In this document: positions 22,721 through 34,437 of the stretch, piece by piece
Position numbering within the stretch: position 1 is the stretch's first letter
Layout of the letters: every line of letters starts with the position of its first letter
Assembly (NCBI GenBank): GCA_037953625.1
Contig: CM075651.1
Coordinates: 127,128,501 to 127,192,500 of the forward strand
Length of the DNA: 64,000 nucleotides
Reading direction: 5' to 3'
Source of the DNA: Crotalaria pallida
Taxonomy: Eukaryota; Streptophyta; Magnoliopsida; Fabales; Fabaceae
Position numbers and translations under genes: made by a program
The notes under the pieces: generated by a model
What the model saw: only the letters and a program-made list of their open reading frames with translations
What the model was told of the DNA's origin: nothing
Database searches by the model: none

Positions 22721-23709
22721 CTAAGGCGGTGCGATACCCAAACCCAACACCATGTCAAAGTTTTCACGATGATGGGAAGCGAAGCCAATCCGTCAGAGGA
22801 TTTAGAATAAGCTAGTCGTCTTTTGAACCGTTGTCTGGAGTTAGAATAAGTTAGTTGTCTTTTGAACCATTATCTTATGTAAGTATTTTGATTTTGAAAC
22901 CCACCTATGTTTCTCTTTGTTTAGAATATGCAAACTATGTGAAATTCGAAAACTCAGATCTCAGCTTTTGCTAAGTAACCTAGATGTGTTCACCCCAATC
23001 AATTCATTAGTAGTTACGTAGTAAGCCTATTCGTAAAATAGCTATACTCAATAAAATCACCTTAGTTGACTTGAAAAGCTTAAGATGTGACCCTAAGAAT
23101 AGATAGCATGTCATAGATTGTCGTAGTAAGCTTATCCTTCCTATCGAAACCTAAATCTATATAAGCCACACCCAAAGAATACCTAAGCATGTCTTCCGTG
23201 TTTATAAAAGAAGAAACCAAGTTGGAAACCATCTTTGTAATCAGTGAATATTCCAAGGTCTTTTCCCAAAAGAGTGTTAGTTTATTCCTTTATCGTAAAG
23301 TTGAGTATACCATTAACCTTGTGCCTAAGATTGATCCCATTCGTTAACCCTGCACCAATCGGCATCCATCCAAGTTGGAAAGGTGTTTGCCTTAAGGTTA
23401 GGAGCGAAAAGAACTCCGCTATGCTGATTCCAAGTGGGGGAGAGTTCACCCATCGAACCCACCAATGTACCCTTACGAGAAAACCTGACATTCGAAACCG
23501 GTTCCGCTCGGATTGAAGATAGGAAGATTAAGCAGCCGCAAGGGAAGGAAATTCCGTTAGTAAAGGTAGTATGGGAACGAAGTGATGTTAGTGATATCAC
23601 TTGGGAGTTAGAAAGCCAGATGAAGGAAGAATACCCGTATCGATTCGAGTAAGTTTTACTTTTCCAAATCGGAATTTCGGGGACGAAATTCTGTTTAAGT
23701 GGGGGAGGA
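22721..23709 (+). pseudogene. Tekay-like pol remnants, integrase C-terminus and PPT
   Basis: Most of pol is deleted. A stretch around 23240-23340 resembles the start of Gypsy RT (VEYTINLVPKIDPI in a broken frame). The open frame 23434-23652 reads LRENLTFETG, KEIPLVKVVWERSD and ITWELESQMKEEYP, the usual C-terminal end of chromovirus (Tekay/Del) integrase with its chromodomain-like part, which in the family guides integration to chromatin. The polypurine tract AGTGGGGGAGGA (23698-23709) leads straight into the 3' LTR. Confidence 0.75.
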
Positions 23710-25936
23710 TGTAAGACCCTATATTTTGAATAAATAAATAAAAATTTAGTATTTAAAATACTAATGTTATTATATTGAATAAAATAATGAATTTTCTGAA
23801 ATTAGGTTAAAATACTCGGGTATTTTGGGAAAGACTCGAGTATAGTACCTAAATGTTAGAAAAGAATTTGAATTTTTGTCGAAAGACTCGAGTCTTTCAT
23901 GGAAGACTCGAGTGTTCTTTGGTGCTGCTGAAAAAGACTCGAGTACTGGGAAAAAGACTCGAGTAGTTCGAGCAGTTTGGTTGAGTGTATAAGTCGGTTT
24001 TCAATTGAACTTCGCACCAAAACTCGTTTTCTCGAGGTTCCAAGCACAGAGCTGGACCTTACTTCGTAGGAGGGTAATCTTAGGCTATAAATAGAGGCTT
24101 GGGGAAGCTAGAAACTTATTCAATTCTTGTAAACCCGAATTTCCATTCTCATTTCCTCTGTTTTCTGGTGCTGATTTTGATAAGTTCTTTCTCCCTCAAT
24201 TCTCACCCTTTATCCCTGAGACCAAAACACAATTTGAAGTTCTAATTCCAATCTTGAATTAGAACCCATAACCACACGAAACTACCTCCTGTAGAGAAAG
24301 TTCTAGGCAACCAAAGTCGAGTCTCTGAAGCTGCGAAAACAGAGCAACATTCAACATCAAACACCCTTCTTCTTTGAATTGGTTTGGTAAATCCAGGAAC
24401 CCGTTTGATTCCAAATTCGTTTCTAATTAAAGTTAGTACTGCCTAGTTGCTAAAGCTAATTTGTTTCACCCTTTTTCATTACATATTCCCTGTCAAATTC
24501 GTGGCCAAAGGTTGCTGTTCAAAGTGCAGAACTTGAGTGTTGGAACTCAAAGTTTGATCCTGATCGTTTCTCTCTCAATCAACTGTTTCTTTATCTTCTC
24601 TAAGGTATGGGAGAAGTTACCTAATATCTAGAATAGTAAACAACAAGCTAAAATCATAGGAACCACTTGAGGTTCATGGGTAACGTAAGTTGAAATGGGA
24701 ATCTGACTTGGAGGCCAGAGACTCATGATTTCTATGTTCAAACAAGTTTAATTGAACCTAATGATGCTCACTGGATTGATTTGCGAACTTAAAATCAAGT
24801 AGAAATGAAATTCATATGTTAAATTGGACTTTTTCTATGTTTGGTGCAATATGTGATTTGATTCTATTTGATGTTGTTTCAGTTGTGTTTAAGTGTTGTA
24901 ACATGTTTGTTTTATGTGCCTAAGTTGCTGTTTTGAATAGGAATGGAGAAATAAAGCAAGGAACTCGAATTAGTATTAAAAGTGCAAAAAATTGGTGCTG
25001 TTGCAGCAAAAAGACTCGAGTAGTTTAAGGAAGACTCGAGTATTCTGGGAATTGGGAAGAACACTCGAGTGGATCTTTAAAGACTCGAGTATTTTTGCAT
25101 GAACAACTCGAGTGGTCAAGAACGACTCGAGTAGTTTGAACAATTTTTCAGAAAACACTCACTTTCTAAAATTTTATGATAATTAACTCGTTTAATACTA
25201 TAATATCTTAATCCCGTTGGTTGATAGCTATCCTGGAGGTGTCCTACTGGAATTTTATTCAGTGGTTGATTATTTCCCTACAGGAGTCCCAACAGAAATG
25301 CGTACACCCATTTGGTTGATATGATCCCTAGATGTCCCAGTGAAAGTTTTACTCACTTGGTTGATATTTTTCTATGGGAGTCCCAATGGGGTCGTTGCAA
25401 TAAGTATCCACCAATAGGAGGCTGTGCCCCGATGGATTACTAAATAAGTGATTATACGCTATTTCTAAATCCATCACAAAGTGGCTGGGCCGCTGATGGA
25501 CTTTTCTTGAAATTAATAAACGAAATTAGTTAAACCCTCACAAAGTGGCTAGGCCGCTGAAGGATTTTTCTGAAAGCATCAGCACCAGCTAAAAGAAAAG
25601 TTAAAGGAATTGTTAAGGATGAGATTAATGAAGGGAAACATAGATGATGGACTATGTCCTTGATGGAAATGATAATGAGTTTGATAATAAGGATTGGTAA
25701 TAAATTATGTTTGCATACATGCATTGATTGCTCCAGTTTGCGAGGACTTTCCCTTTTATACCATTAACTCTGGGCGAAGGAAGCCTGTAAGTCGTGAGTG
25801 CGAGGCTAAGCCTGTAAGTCCTACAACGCCGGGAGATGGGAACCCGTAAGTCGTGAGTGCAGGGCTGAGCCCGTAAGTCCTATGCAGAGCGAAGCTCGTA
25901 AGTCATGAGTGCAGAGCGAAGCTCGTAAGTCCTACC
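23710..25936 (+). mobile_element. Tekay-like 3' LTR, left part
   Basis: Copy of 15905-18070 with scattered substitutions and one larger difference near 25285-25305 (a short extra segment). The CTCGAG pairs, TATA box, 73-bp and GTAAGTCCT repeats are conserved. It is interrupted at 25936 by the SIRE-like element and resumes at 33925. Confidence 0.93.
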
Positions 25937-27427
25937 TGTAGGTTTCTATGTTTTGATGCTAACAACCTTTCTTCAAGCAACAACATTATCAACAAGGAAG
26001 CTATCTCATGAAGAATAGAATTAGGATTTAGTTTGATTCTAATGCAATGTAATATTTAATTTTATGCAATGCATATCATGAGAGTGGGTAGCTTTAGGTG
26101 ATCTTAATGAAGCTTATAATAATGTTTGATTAAGAGTGAAGAAAACTTAATCTTGATTATAATAGCTCATATTAAAGTTATTGTGAAAATCCATTTGAAA
26201 AACTTTGTTTTTAGTCCATATCTGATCAGGTCACTCGAGTAATGAGTTTGCCTTTACTCGAGTAATGTGTGTTGTTATAGGTTAATCGAGTAATGAGTTA
26301 TTCGTCACTCGAGTAACGTATTTCAACATGTGTTAATCGAGTAGTGTGTTACACTTCACTCGAGTAACTTGAACAGTGGCAGAAAAATTATAAAAGGACT
26401 TCATTTTTACATGAACAAGGTTACACACTCTTTTACAATTTTCTATTGAGCAATACACTTTCATTTTTTCAAGAGCTATTACACACTTCCTTTGAGAAAT
26501 CAAGATTCAACAAATTTCTTCTATTCTTCACTCAAGATTAATCATTGTTCTAAATTTTCTTTGAGATCAATATTTTTTAGTTCTTAATTGTGTTGAAGCT
26601 TTGCAACAAGAGGTTGCACATTTCAAGAGTTCAACAAAGGTGAAGAATTTCACAAGCAAGTCTTTGAAGGTTTATCAAAGCAAGATTGAAAAGGATTTGG
26701 TTGGAAGCATCTTCAACAAATCAACAAGAGAAGACGGAAATTCAATTGGGTTAGAATTTTAAAGTGTTTGGTACACACTTTGAAGAAGGGTTAAGATAGG
26801 ATAGCTTTGTGAGAAAGTTGCATCTTAAACATTGTAATTCTAACAATTGAATTTGTCTAGTAGAAACTCTTTATCATTTTGATAAAGGGGACTGGATGTA
26901 GCTTTCAAGTGGGTGAAAGTGAACCAGGATAAAATCACCGTCTTCATTGTTTCTTTTCTTGTTTGCATTAATTCAAGAACAATTGAATTTTAGGTTAGAA
27001 TTGGGGTTTTTCAATTCATTATCAATTGACCTAAAATTGGTTGGTAAATTTACTTGCAATTGTTCATAGCATTCATACATAGTTTGTTGAATCATCATAG
27101 TATTGCGATTCTAAAAGAATTCTCATCAAAACTCATTTACTATTTGATTTTTACCCAGATTACTCGAGTGAATTGTGGATTACTTGATTAATCTGAAAGT
27201 TGTTTTGAACTTTACTCGAGTGAGACTTCTGATACTCGAGTGAAATAAAATTTGCTTGCGTAATACTCGATTAAAAGGTATTTTACTCGAGTAACCTGAC
27301 TTGTTTTTGAAAGAAAATTTATTTTCTTAAAATCATTCTCTACGGTGATCGAAATATCTGTACCAAGGCTCCAATATTCTATTCACCCCCCTCTAGACTA
27401 TATTGAGCTGCTTGTTGATTTCCAACA
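25937..27427 (+). mobile_element. SIRE-like 5' LTR (1491 bp)
   Basis: Starts TGTAGGTTTCTATG, ends TTTCCAACA, and is followed by the PBS. It has a U3-type cluster at 26228-26365, a TATA box at 26389-26395 and a second palindrome cluster at 27163-27291 near its end. Confidence 0.9.
26228..26395 (+). promoter_or_regulatory. SIRE-like LTR promoter: ACTCGAGTAA pairs and TATA
   Basis: CTCGAG/ATCGAG core words start at 26234/26257, 26285/26308 and 26336/26359. Every pair is 23 bp apart and pairs recur every 51 bp. TATAAAA at 26389-26395 follows the last word by 25 bp. A downstream cluster in the same LTR has pairs 27163/27183, 27215/27235 and 27266/27286, all 20 bp apart. Confidence 0.75.
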
Positions 27428-27429
27428 AA

Positions 27430-27441
27430 TGGTATCAGAGC
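27430..27441 (+). promoter_or_regulatory. Primer-binding site, initiator tRNA-Met
   Basis: TGGTATCAGAGC, two bases after the LTR end, continuing TCGG. Confidence 0.95.
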
Positions 27442-27501
27442 TCGGACGAAAAATCCGAGCCTTAAAAAGCTTTTTCGAAAAGATCCTTTTACTAGGAAAC
27501 A

Positions 27502-29289
27502 ATGGGCTCAATTTCAAATCCTTTTGGTGGTGAAGGAGCTTCCATTAACCGCCCCCCACTATTCAATGGTGAGGGATACGCTTATTGGAAGGTCCGAATG
27601 AAAATTTTTATACAAGCCATAGATATGGAAATTTGGAACGCCATAGAGAATGGACCTTTTGTTCCACAAACTAAAGTAAATGATGTTGTTTCTGTAAAAC
27701 CAAAATCGAGTTGGAACGATGATGATAAGAAGAAAGTTCAATTTGATTTAAAAGCGAAAAATATCATCACGTCCGCTCTTTCATATGATGAGTTCTTTAG
27801 AGTGTCTCAATGCGTTGATGCTAAACAAATGTGGGACACACTACAAGTCACACATGAGGGCACGTCTGAGGTTAGAAGGGCTAGGTTAAATACACTCATG
27901 CATGAATATGAACTCTTTCGTATGTTACCTAATGAAAATATAGGTGACATGCAAAAGAGTTTCACACATATTATAAATCATCTTTCGGCTCTTGGTAAAG
28001 TACTAACAAATGGTGAAGTTGTTAATAAGATTTTGAGATGTCTTAGCAGGGAATGGCAACCTAAGGTGACGGCCATTATGGAAGCTAAGGACTTGGACCA
28101 AATTGACTTAGCAACTCTATTCGGAAAGCTTCAAGAGCATGAAATGGAGCTTGGGAGGTTATCCATGAATGAAGATGTCGATAGGAAGAAAAAGGGAATA
28201 GCTCTCAAATCAACTTCAAAATCTCTTAAGGCACAAGAGGAAAACCCTCAAATGGATGACTCGGACTCCGACATAGATGATGAGACCCTTGGCTTGTTAG
28301 TCAAAAAGCTTGGAAGATTCCTTATGAAAAAGGGTAACTTTAATAGAAATAGACCAAGAGATTCTAAGGACACTCAATCAAGGAACAAGACTAACAAAGA
28401 GAATATCAAGTGTCATGGGTGTGGGAAGCTTGGTCACTATAGATCAAATTGTCCAACTAACTCTAAGAAGTCCGAAGGTGACAATTGGAAGCCCAACTCA
28501 TCTAAAGGCAAAAGGGCTTATATAGTGTGGGATGAACCGGAGAATCAATCCTCATCTAGCTCATCGGAAGATGAAGAACTTGCAAACCTTTGTTTAATGA
28601 CGAAGCTTGATGAAGAAGAATCTTCGAGCATGAAATCAAGTGAAAACGTCAATGAGGTAGATTATCTTTCCGATGCTAGCTCTAGTTCTAATTCCCCCTC
28701 ATTTAATGAATTGTACAATATGTATGTAGAGATGCATAAAGAGTTGAAGAAACTTGCTAAAATAAATGTTGAAAGAAAGAATTTTATTATGAAGCAACAT
28801 GAAAAGATTTTGGAACTTCAAAACTCTTTAGAGGAGCTTAAGCTTCAAAATGAAACACTTGAACTCATTTATACAAACTCTACATGCAATTGCGAATTGA
28901 AAACAAATGAGACTCCATCTTGTGAGAATTGCAAATCCTTAGAAAAAGAAGTTTTAAATTTAAATGATCGGATTGCAAGGCTCATGAGAGGAGATACATG
29001 ATTAGATCATTTGCTTTCAACTCAAAGGAACAATAGTAATAGATCCGGTCTTGGCTATACCAAACCTAAGAAACGCAATTATCGCAAAGTTGGTGTATTT
29101 TCTAAGATTAATTTTTCTAAAAACCCAACTTGCCATTATTGTGGGATTTTTGGGCATACCACGAATAAATGTAACATAAAGAAGTTTGGTATACCAAGCG
29201 GTGAATATATTTGGATTGTTAAGGGGAGCTCACCCCATGCTAACAACAAAGGACCCAAGACAACTTGGGTACCTAAATCAAACAAATAA
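27502..29289 (+). pseudogene. SIRE-like Copia gag
   Basis: ATG at 27502, 60 bases after the PBS. Residues about 15-220 are the Copia gag core (UBN2/DUF4219 type: PPLFNGEGYAYWKVRMKIF, CVDAKQMWDTL). A CCHC knuckle C304-C307-H312-C317 follows (CHGCGKLGHYRSNC), then an acidic Ser-rich stretch, a coiled-coil region (about 415-450), and a second knuckle CHYCGIFGHTTNKC. The frame runs on to TAA at 29287 except for one TGA at 28999-29001, so the defect is a single nonsense mutation, or less likely a programmed readthrough. Gag forms the virus-like particle. pol starts in a different frame just downstream. Confidence 0.9.
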
Positions 29290-29303
29290 TAATTGTTTTG
29301 TAG

Positions 29304-32300
29304 GTGTGTCTTCGAACCAAGGAACGTAGATGGTACTTGGATAGTGGGTGTTCGAGACACATGACGGGAGACAAAACGCACTTCATTCAACTTACTTCAA
29401 AAAGTGGTGGATATGTGACTTACGGCGACAACAACAAGGGCAAAATTCTAGGAGTCGGGAAGATTGGTAATGTATCTAACCTTGTCATAGAAAATGTCCT
29501 ATACGTAGAGGGCTTAGAACACAATTTGCTTAGTATAAGCCAACTATGTGATATGGGCAATAATGTGACTTTTACTCCGGAATTATGCTTTATTAAGTCT
29601 AGTATAGATGATAGTGTTAAGTTTTTTGGTCGTCGCTCTAATAACACTTACTTAATTGATTTGGATGAGATAACTTCACTATTTTCAAAATGTTTTAAAT
29701 TTTTTGATGATAAGATTCGTCTTTGGCATCGACGAATTGCACATATTAATGTGAATCAATTAAATAAACTTTTGCGAAAAGACTTAGTGATTGGTTTACC
29801 TAAACTAAACTTTAAGCTTGATAGCATTTGTTACTCATGTCAAAAATGCAAGCAAGTTAAAAGCTCTTTTAAACCTAAAAAAGTGATAAGCACAACAAAG
29901 CCATTGGAGCTAATCCACATGGATTTGTTTGGCCCATCACAAGTTCGAAGTTTAGGTGGCAATTACTATGGATTTGTTTTAGTAGATGATTTTACTCGAT
30001 TCACATGGACTTTATTTTTATCCGCAAAAAGTGAAGTTTACAAAAGTTTTAAAAAGTTTGCCAAACTCATCCAAAATCAACTAAGTTTGAAAATTGTGAC
30101 TATTAGAAGTGACCACGGAGGTGAGTTTGAAAATACTAAGTTTGATGCGTTTTGTGATAAGTTTGGTATTGAACATCAATTCTCAGCCCCTAGAACTCCG
30201 GAGCAAAACGGAGTTGTAGAAAGGAAGAATAGGGTATTGGAGGAACTTGCACGTACAATGTTAAAAGAATCTAAAGTTCCTACATACTTTTGGGCCGATG
30301 CGGTAAACACCGCTTGTTATGTGATAAATAGGGTTCTTATCCGTCCGCATTTAAATAAAACACCTTATGAACTTTTAAAAGGGCGAAAGCCAAACATCTC
30401 ATATTTTCATGTATTTGGGTGTAAGGTGTTTATCTTAAATAACGGAAAGAATCCGGTCGGCAAGTTTGATTCCAAAGCCGATGAAGGTATATTCATAGGT
30501 TATTCAACCCATAGTAAAGCATATCGTGTCTATAACAAAAGAACATTAACCGTTGAGGAATCCGTGCATGTTGTATTTGATGAATCTCCGAGAGGAGATC
30601 GTGTTGTTTCTTGTGATGATGATAATATAGGTACTCTTATGGATCATGAGAAGTCAACACCACAACAATTAGAGGAGACGCAAGTTGAACATGAAGAAGT
30701 GCAAACACATGATAAAGACTTAGCACAAGAGACACAACCTCAACTACCAATAGCTTGGAAGTCCAACAAAAATCATCCGGTTTCTAACATCTTAGGTGAC
30801 ATTGCTAAGGGGGTGGTAACCCGAAGCACTTTAAATAATTTCTGTTATTATGTTGCCTTTGTATCTCAAATAGAACCTAAGAATGTCAAAGAGGCTCTTC
30901 AAGATGATCACTGGGTTATGGCCATGCAAGAAGAATTAAATCAATTTGAAAGGAATCAAGTTTGGGAGCTTGTGCCAAAACCTAATGATCGTCCTGAAAT
31001 AGGGACTCGTTGGGTCTATAGGAATAAGTTAGATGAATCGGGTATTATTGTTAGAAATAAAGCTAGGTTGGTAGCACAAGGTTATAGTCAAGAAGAAGGA
31101 ATTGATTTCTATGAGACTTATGCCCCCGTAGCTAGATTAAAAGCTATTCGTATTCTTCTCGCTTTTGCATCTATCATGAATTTTAAATTGTACCAAATGG
31201 ATGTCAAAAGTGCTTTTCTTAACGGATACATTCAAGAGGAAGTTTATGTCTCACAACCTCCTGGTTTTGAAAGTTTTGATCATCCGAACTACGTTTTTAA
31301 GTTGAAAAAGGCTTTGTACGGTCTTAAACAAGCTCCTAGAGCTTGGTACGATCGACTAAGCAATTTTTTATTGGAAAAAGGTTTTAAACGAGGTACTGTG
31401 GACACTACTCTCTTTATTGAACATTCCGGTAAGGATATTCTTTTGGTTCAAATATATGTTGATGATATTATATTTGGTGCTACTAATGATAATTTGTGTA
31501 AGAAGTTTTCAGATTTAATGCAAAGCGAATTCGAGATGTCGATGATGGGAGAGCTTACATTCTTTCTTGGCCTTCAAATAAAGCAACTCAACGATGGCAT
31601 TTATATACATCAAAGTAAATATTGTAGAGAGCTTCTCAAACGTTTTGGCATGGACTCGTGTAAATCCGCTTCTACTCCAATGAGCGTTGCATGCTACCTA
31701 GATCAAGATGAGGCTGAAAAAGCGGTAGAGGTAACAAAGTATCGTGGAATTATTGGTAGTTTGTTATACTTAACTGCATCTAGGCTTGATATCATGTTTA
31801 GTGTTTGTATGTGTGCACGTTTTCAAGCTAAACCGAAAGAGTCGCATCTAACTGCTGTCAAAAGAATAATGAAATACTTAAAAGGTACAACCAATACCGT
31901 TTGTGGTACCCTAGGGATGCTTTTTTAAAACTTATAGGTTATTCGGACTCTGACTTTGCCGGTTGTAAAGTTGAGCGAAAAAGTACAAGTGGAACTTGTC
32001 ATTTAATTGGTAGTTCGCTTGTATCGTGGTTTTCTAAAAAGCAAAATTGTGTTGCTTTATCGACCGCGGAGGCCAAATACATAGCGGCCGGTAGTTGTTG
32101 TGCTCAAATCCTTTGGATGAAGCAACAATTATCGGATTTTGGTTTAAATTTGACAAAAATCCCTATAAAGTGTGATAACACTTCGGCAATCAATTTGACT
32201 AAAAACCCGGTATTGCACTCAAGGACAAAGCACATTGAAATTAGGCATCATTTTTTGAGAGATCATGTTCAAAAAGGTGATTGTATTATTGAGTTTGTTC

Positions 32301-32407
32301 AAACTTCGGATCAATTAGCTGATATCTTTACAAAACCTTTACCAAGGGATACATTTTATAAAATTAGAAGAGAACTTGGTATTTTTGATGAATCAACTAT
32401 TAGCTAA
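29304..32407 (+). pseudogene. SIRE-like Copia pol
   Basis: First frame 29304-31928 (874 codons): protease with YLDSGCSRHMTGD (DSG at residues 13-15); integrase zinc site H142, H147, C177, C180; integrase catalytic D207, D270 and E306 with the Copia D-D35-E spacing; RT from about residue 553 with MDVKSAFLNG and the active-site YVDD at 718-721. A frameshift near 31905-31925 moves RNase H into the second frame (31901-32407), with SDSDFAG, ALSTAEAKY and LADIFTKPL before TAA. All catalytic residues are present, so the copy is only lightly damaged. gag and pol are in different frames. Confidence 0.92.
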
Positions 32408-32646
32408 TTGTATTTGATGCTTTTAGAAATCACCTTCAAGCCTATTTCAATATGATTTGTATTTTGAGTTGTTGTATTTTGATAAAGTGTTTCATAAATC
32501 TTTTGGTATGTAGTTGTGTGTGTATGTTTTTCTATGATATGATTACTTGCTTTATTTGAATGTGTTATTTGCTAAATGCTAAGTGTTTCTATGTGTTTGT
32601 GTGCATGAAAATGACTTTGCATGAAAATTTGAAATTTTAAGTTTTT

Positions 32647-32899
32647 CAGCAGTTTACTCGATTAACAGATGTTTTCACTCGAGTAATTTTTAAATCTCTT
32701 TCGGCTTACTCGATTACTTGCATCTGTCACTCGATTAATTTTTAAATCACTTTCGGCTTACTCGATTAATTGATACTGTCACTCAAGTAAAATATTTTCA
32801 TCTTTCGGCTTACTCGATTAAACTTGATTTCACTCGATTAAGGAACGAAATACTCGAGTAACGTATCATTTCACTCGAGTAACGCGCGTCAGTATAAAA
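32647..32899 (+). promoter_or_regulatory. Internal palindrome cluster and TATA upstream of ORF2
   Basis: Words of the ACTCGATTA/ACTCGAGTAA type start at 32657/32678, 32709/32730, 32761/32782, 32813/32833 and 32853/32874, pairs 20-21 bp apart and the first four recurring every 52 bp. TATAAAA at 32893-32899 follows by 13 bp, then a C/T-rich leader (32935-32970) and ORF2 at 33179. The arrangement copies that of the LTR promoter and suggests a second transcription start inside the element. Confidence 0.7.
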
Positions 32900-33178
32900 C
32901 CTGAACTGCTGCATTTTGCATCATTTTTCCGAATTCTTCTCTCTCTTCATACGAGTTTCTCTCTTCTTCTCTCTAAAGTTCATCATCAATCCGTCCCAAA
33001 TGGCCTAAAATCATCCATTATAAACAAAATCCTTCCACATATCAACCTTATAACACCATTTCTTCATCAAACATTCATCAATTTCACCCAAATCCTCACA
33101 AATCTGAAAATCCCCAAATTCACAAACCCTAACCCTAAAACCCCATATTCCGAATTTCATCACAACAATTCAGCAATT

Positions 33179-33924
33179 ATGTCTTCTTCCTCACACCAAC
33201 CTCTAAGAAAGAAAGCTAAACAAGCTACTGGACGCAATAATCCTTGGTTTTCTCAAGCGGAAAGGGATTCACGTGGTCCAAAATTCAACCGTCGCACGTT
33301 TGGCATAACACGGTATGTGAAGTTTGATTGGTTGCGTAAGGAACAATTTCATTTTGTTGATGACTTAGAATTTCAGAATGTTAAGAGGTTTTTGGAGTTT
33401 AATACTCATTACTATCCTAGGCTAGTCAAACAATTTTATCAAAATTTCACTAAGTTGGATGGTGAGTATCAGACTATGGTTAGAGGAGTTCATTTTGTGA
33501 TCAAACCTGCTGATTTGTCTTTGATGTTTGGGTTAGAGGATAAAGGAACATATATTGGTGATGATGAGTGTGATGATTTAGCTGTGGATACTAGTAAGAT
33601 TTATACTGATATTTTGCGTCCTGGTGAAAGTTGGGATGGTAAAGCAACTAAAAATGTCTCACCTTTACATGCTGAGGATAGCATGCTTATGTACATTGTG
33701 ACTTATTGTCTTGTTCCAAAGTGTAATCAAAATTATGCACAACTTCAAGATGATGATCTGAAATTGTTTCATGGAATTAAAAAGAGATATGAAATCAATT
33801 GGAACAAAACTTTTCTTGCTAGAATGCATGCTGCAACTGAATCTCCTCCTACTCAGTATTTACCATATCCTATGCATGTGACTAAGATTATGAGGTATTA
33901 TAGAGTTCCATTTGCTGATGATGC
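33179..33924 (+). pseudogene. SIRE-like accessory ORF2 (plant transposon protein type), truncated
   Basis: The ATG at 33179 follows the internal TATA and leader. The protein begins Ser-rich and basic. It then has RFLEFNTHYYPRLVKQFYQN, a repeated phrase in the plant family often named putative plant transposon protein (Transposase_32), which is commonly found after pol in SIRE-like elements and sometimes called env-like. LHAEDSMLMYIVTYCLVPK and MHVTKIMRYYRVPF align in position with LKFMYRVLHFILTRCLIPR and ILRRFRVP of the two ORF2 copies at 37.8-39.2 and 52.2-53.4 kb. The last codons to 33958 are Tekay-like LTR sequence. Function unknown; no transposase catalytic triad is visible. Confidence 0.7.
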
Positions 33925-34435
33925 ACCTCCAAACTGTGATGCCCCGGGAAATTGTTGAGATCAGCATGCATCATGCCATTAACAATAAGATCAATTGCTT
34001 GAATGAAAAGGGTTTGACATGTGTATATGCATTTGTAAATTATTTCTACTTTAATACTTGTGTTTGTTGTTTTTAGCCTCTGTTATTTATTATTCGTTTT
34101 AACGTGATTAGCTATGACTTACTCCTTTGTTGCCCTTGTAGGTAATGAAGGTCCCATTTTCACAGAAAGGGGAGTAGGAACGGCAAGGGATATGAGATTC
34201 CCTTCTCGACCGTTGGAGTTGAGAACCATGCTCTGGGTGACAAGTAGTGTCTTAAGTAGCTCAGAGTCTAATTGCTATTAAATAAATTAGTTTGAACTAT
34301 TTTGTCTTGTTATTGGACAGGTTCCATTGATTTGCTTCCACAATTGAATAATAAAATTTTGAAATTATTTGCGAAAAATTATTCTCTATTTTCATTATAA
34401 TAAATAAATCAAGGTCAGAAAGTCGGGATGTTACA
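33925..34435 (+). mobile_element. Tekay-like 3' LTR, right part
   Basis: Continues the LTR from ACCTCCAAACTGTG to GGGATGTTACA, matching 18089-18602 almost base for base. Followed by the TCATG duplication at 34436-34440. Confidence 0.95.
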
Positions 34436-34437
34436 TC

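Larger units (their letters stand above)
25937..33924 (+). mobile_element. SIRE/Maximus-like Copia element, 3' end lost
   Basis: LTR 25937-27427, tRNA-iMet PBS, gag, pol in Copia order (protease, integrase, RT, RNase H), a spacer with palindrome pairs, and an accessory ORF that runs directly into Tekay-like LTR sequence at 33925. No 3' LTR, polypurine tract or 5-bp duplication is found on the right, so the 3' part of this element was lost after insertion, or the copy is a truncated insertion. Confidence 0.88.
15905..34435 (+). mobile_element. Tekay-like Gypsy element, full span with nested insertions
   Basis: 5' LTR 15905-18602, tRNA-iMet PBS, gag, remnant pol ending in a chromodomain-like tail, polypurine tract, and a 3' LTR (23710-25936 plus 33925-34435). 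It is flanked by the perfect duplication TCATG. A 3.0-kb solo LTR sits in gag and a 3'-truncated SIRE-like Copia element in the 3' LTR. The pol core (most of protease, RT, RNase H and integrase) is missing, so the copy is dead. Confidence 0.93.

Noticed and set aside
33925..33958. C-terminal 11 codons of the SIRE-like ORF2
   Set aside because: They are Tekay-like LTR sequence read through the junction, so the ORF2 end is not native.
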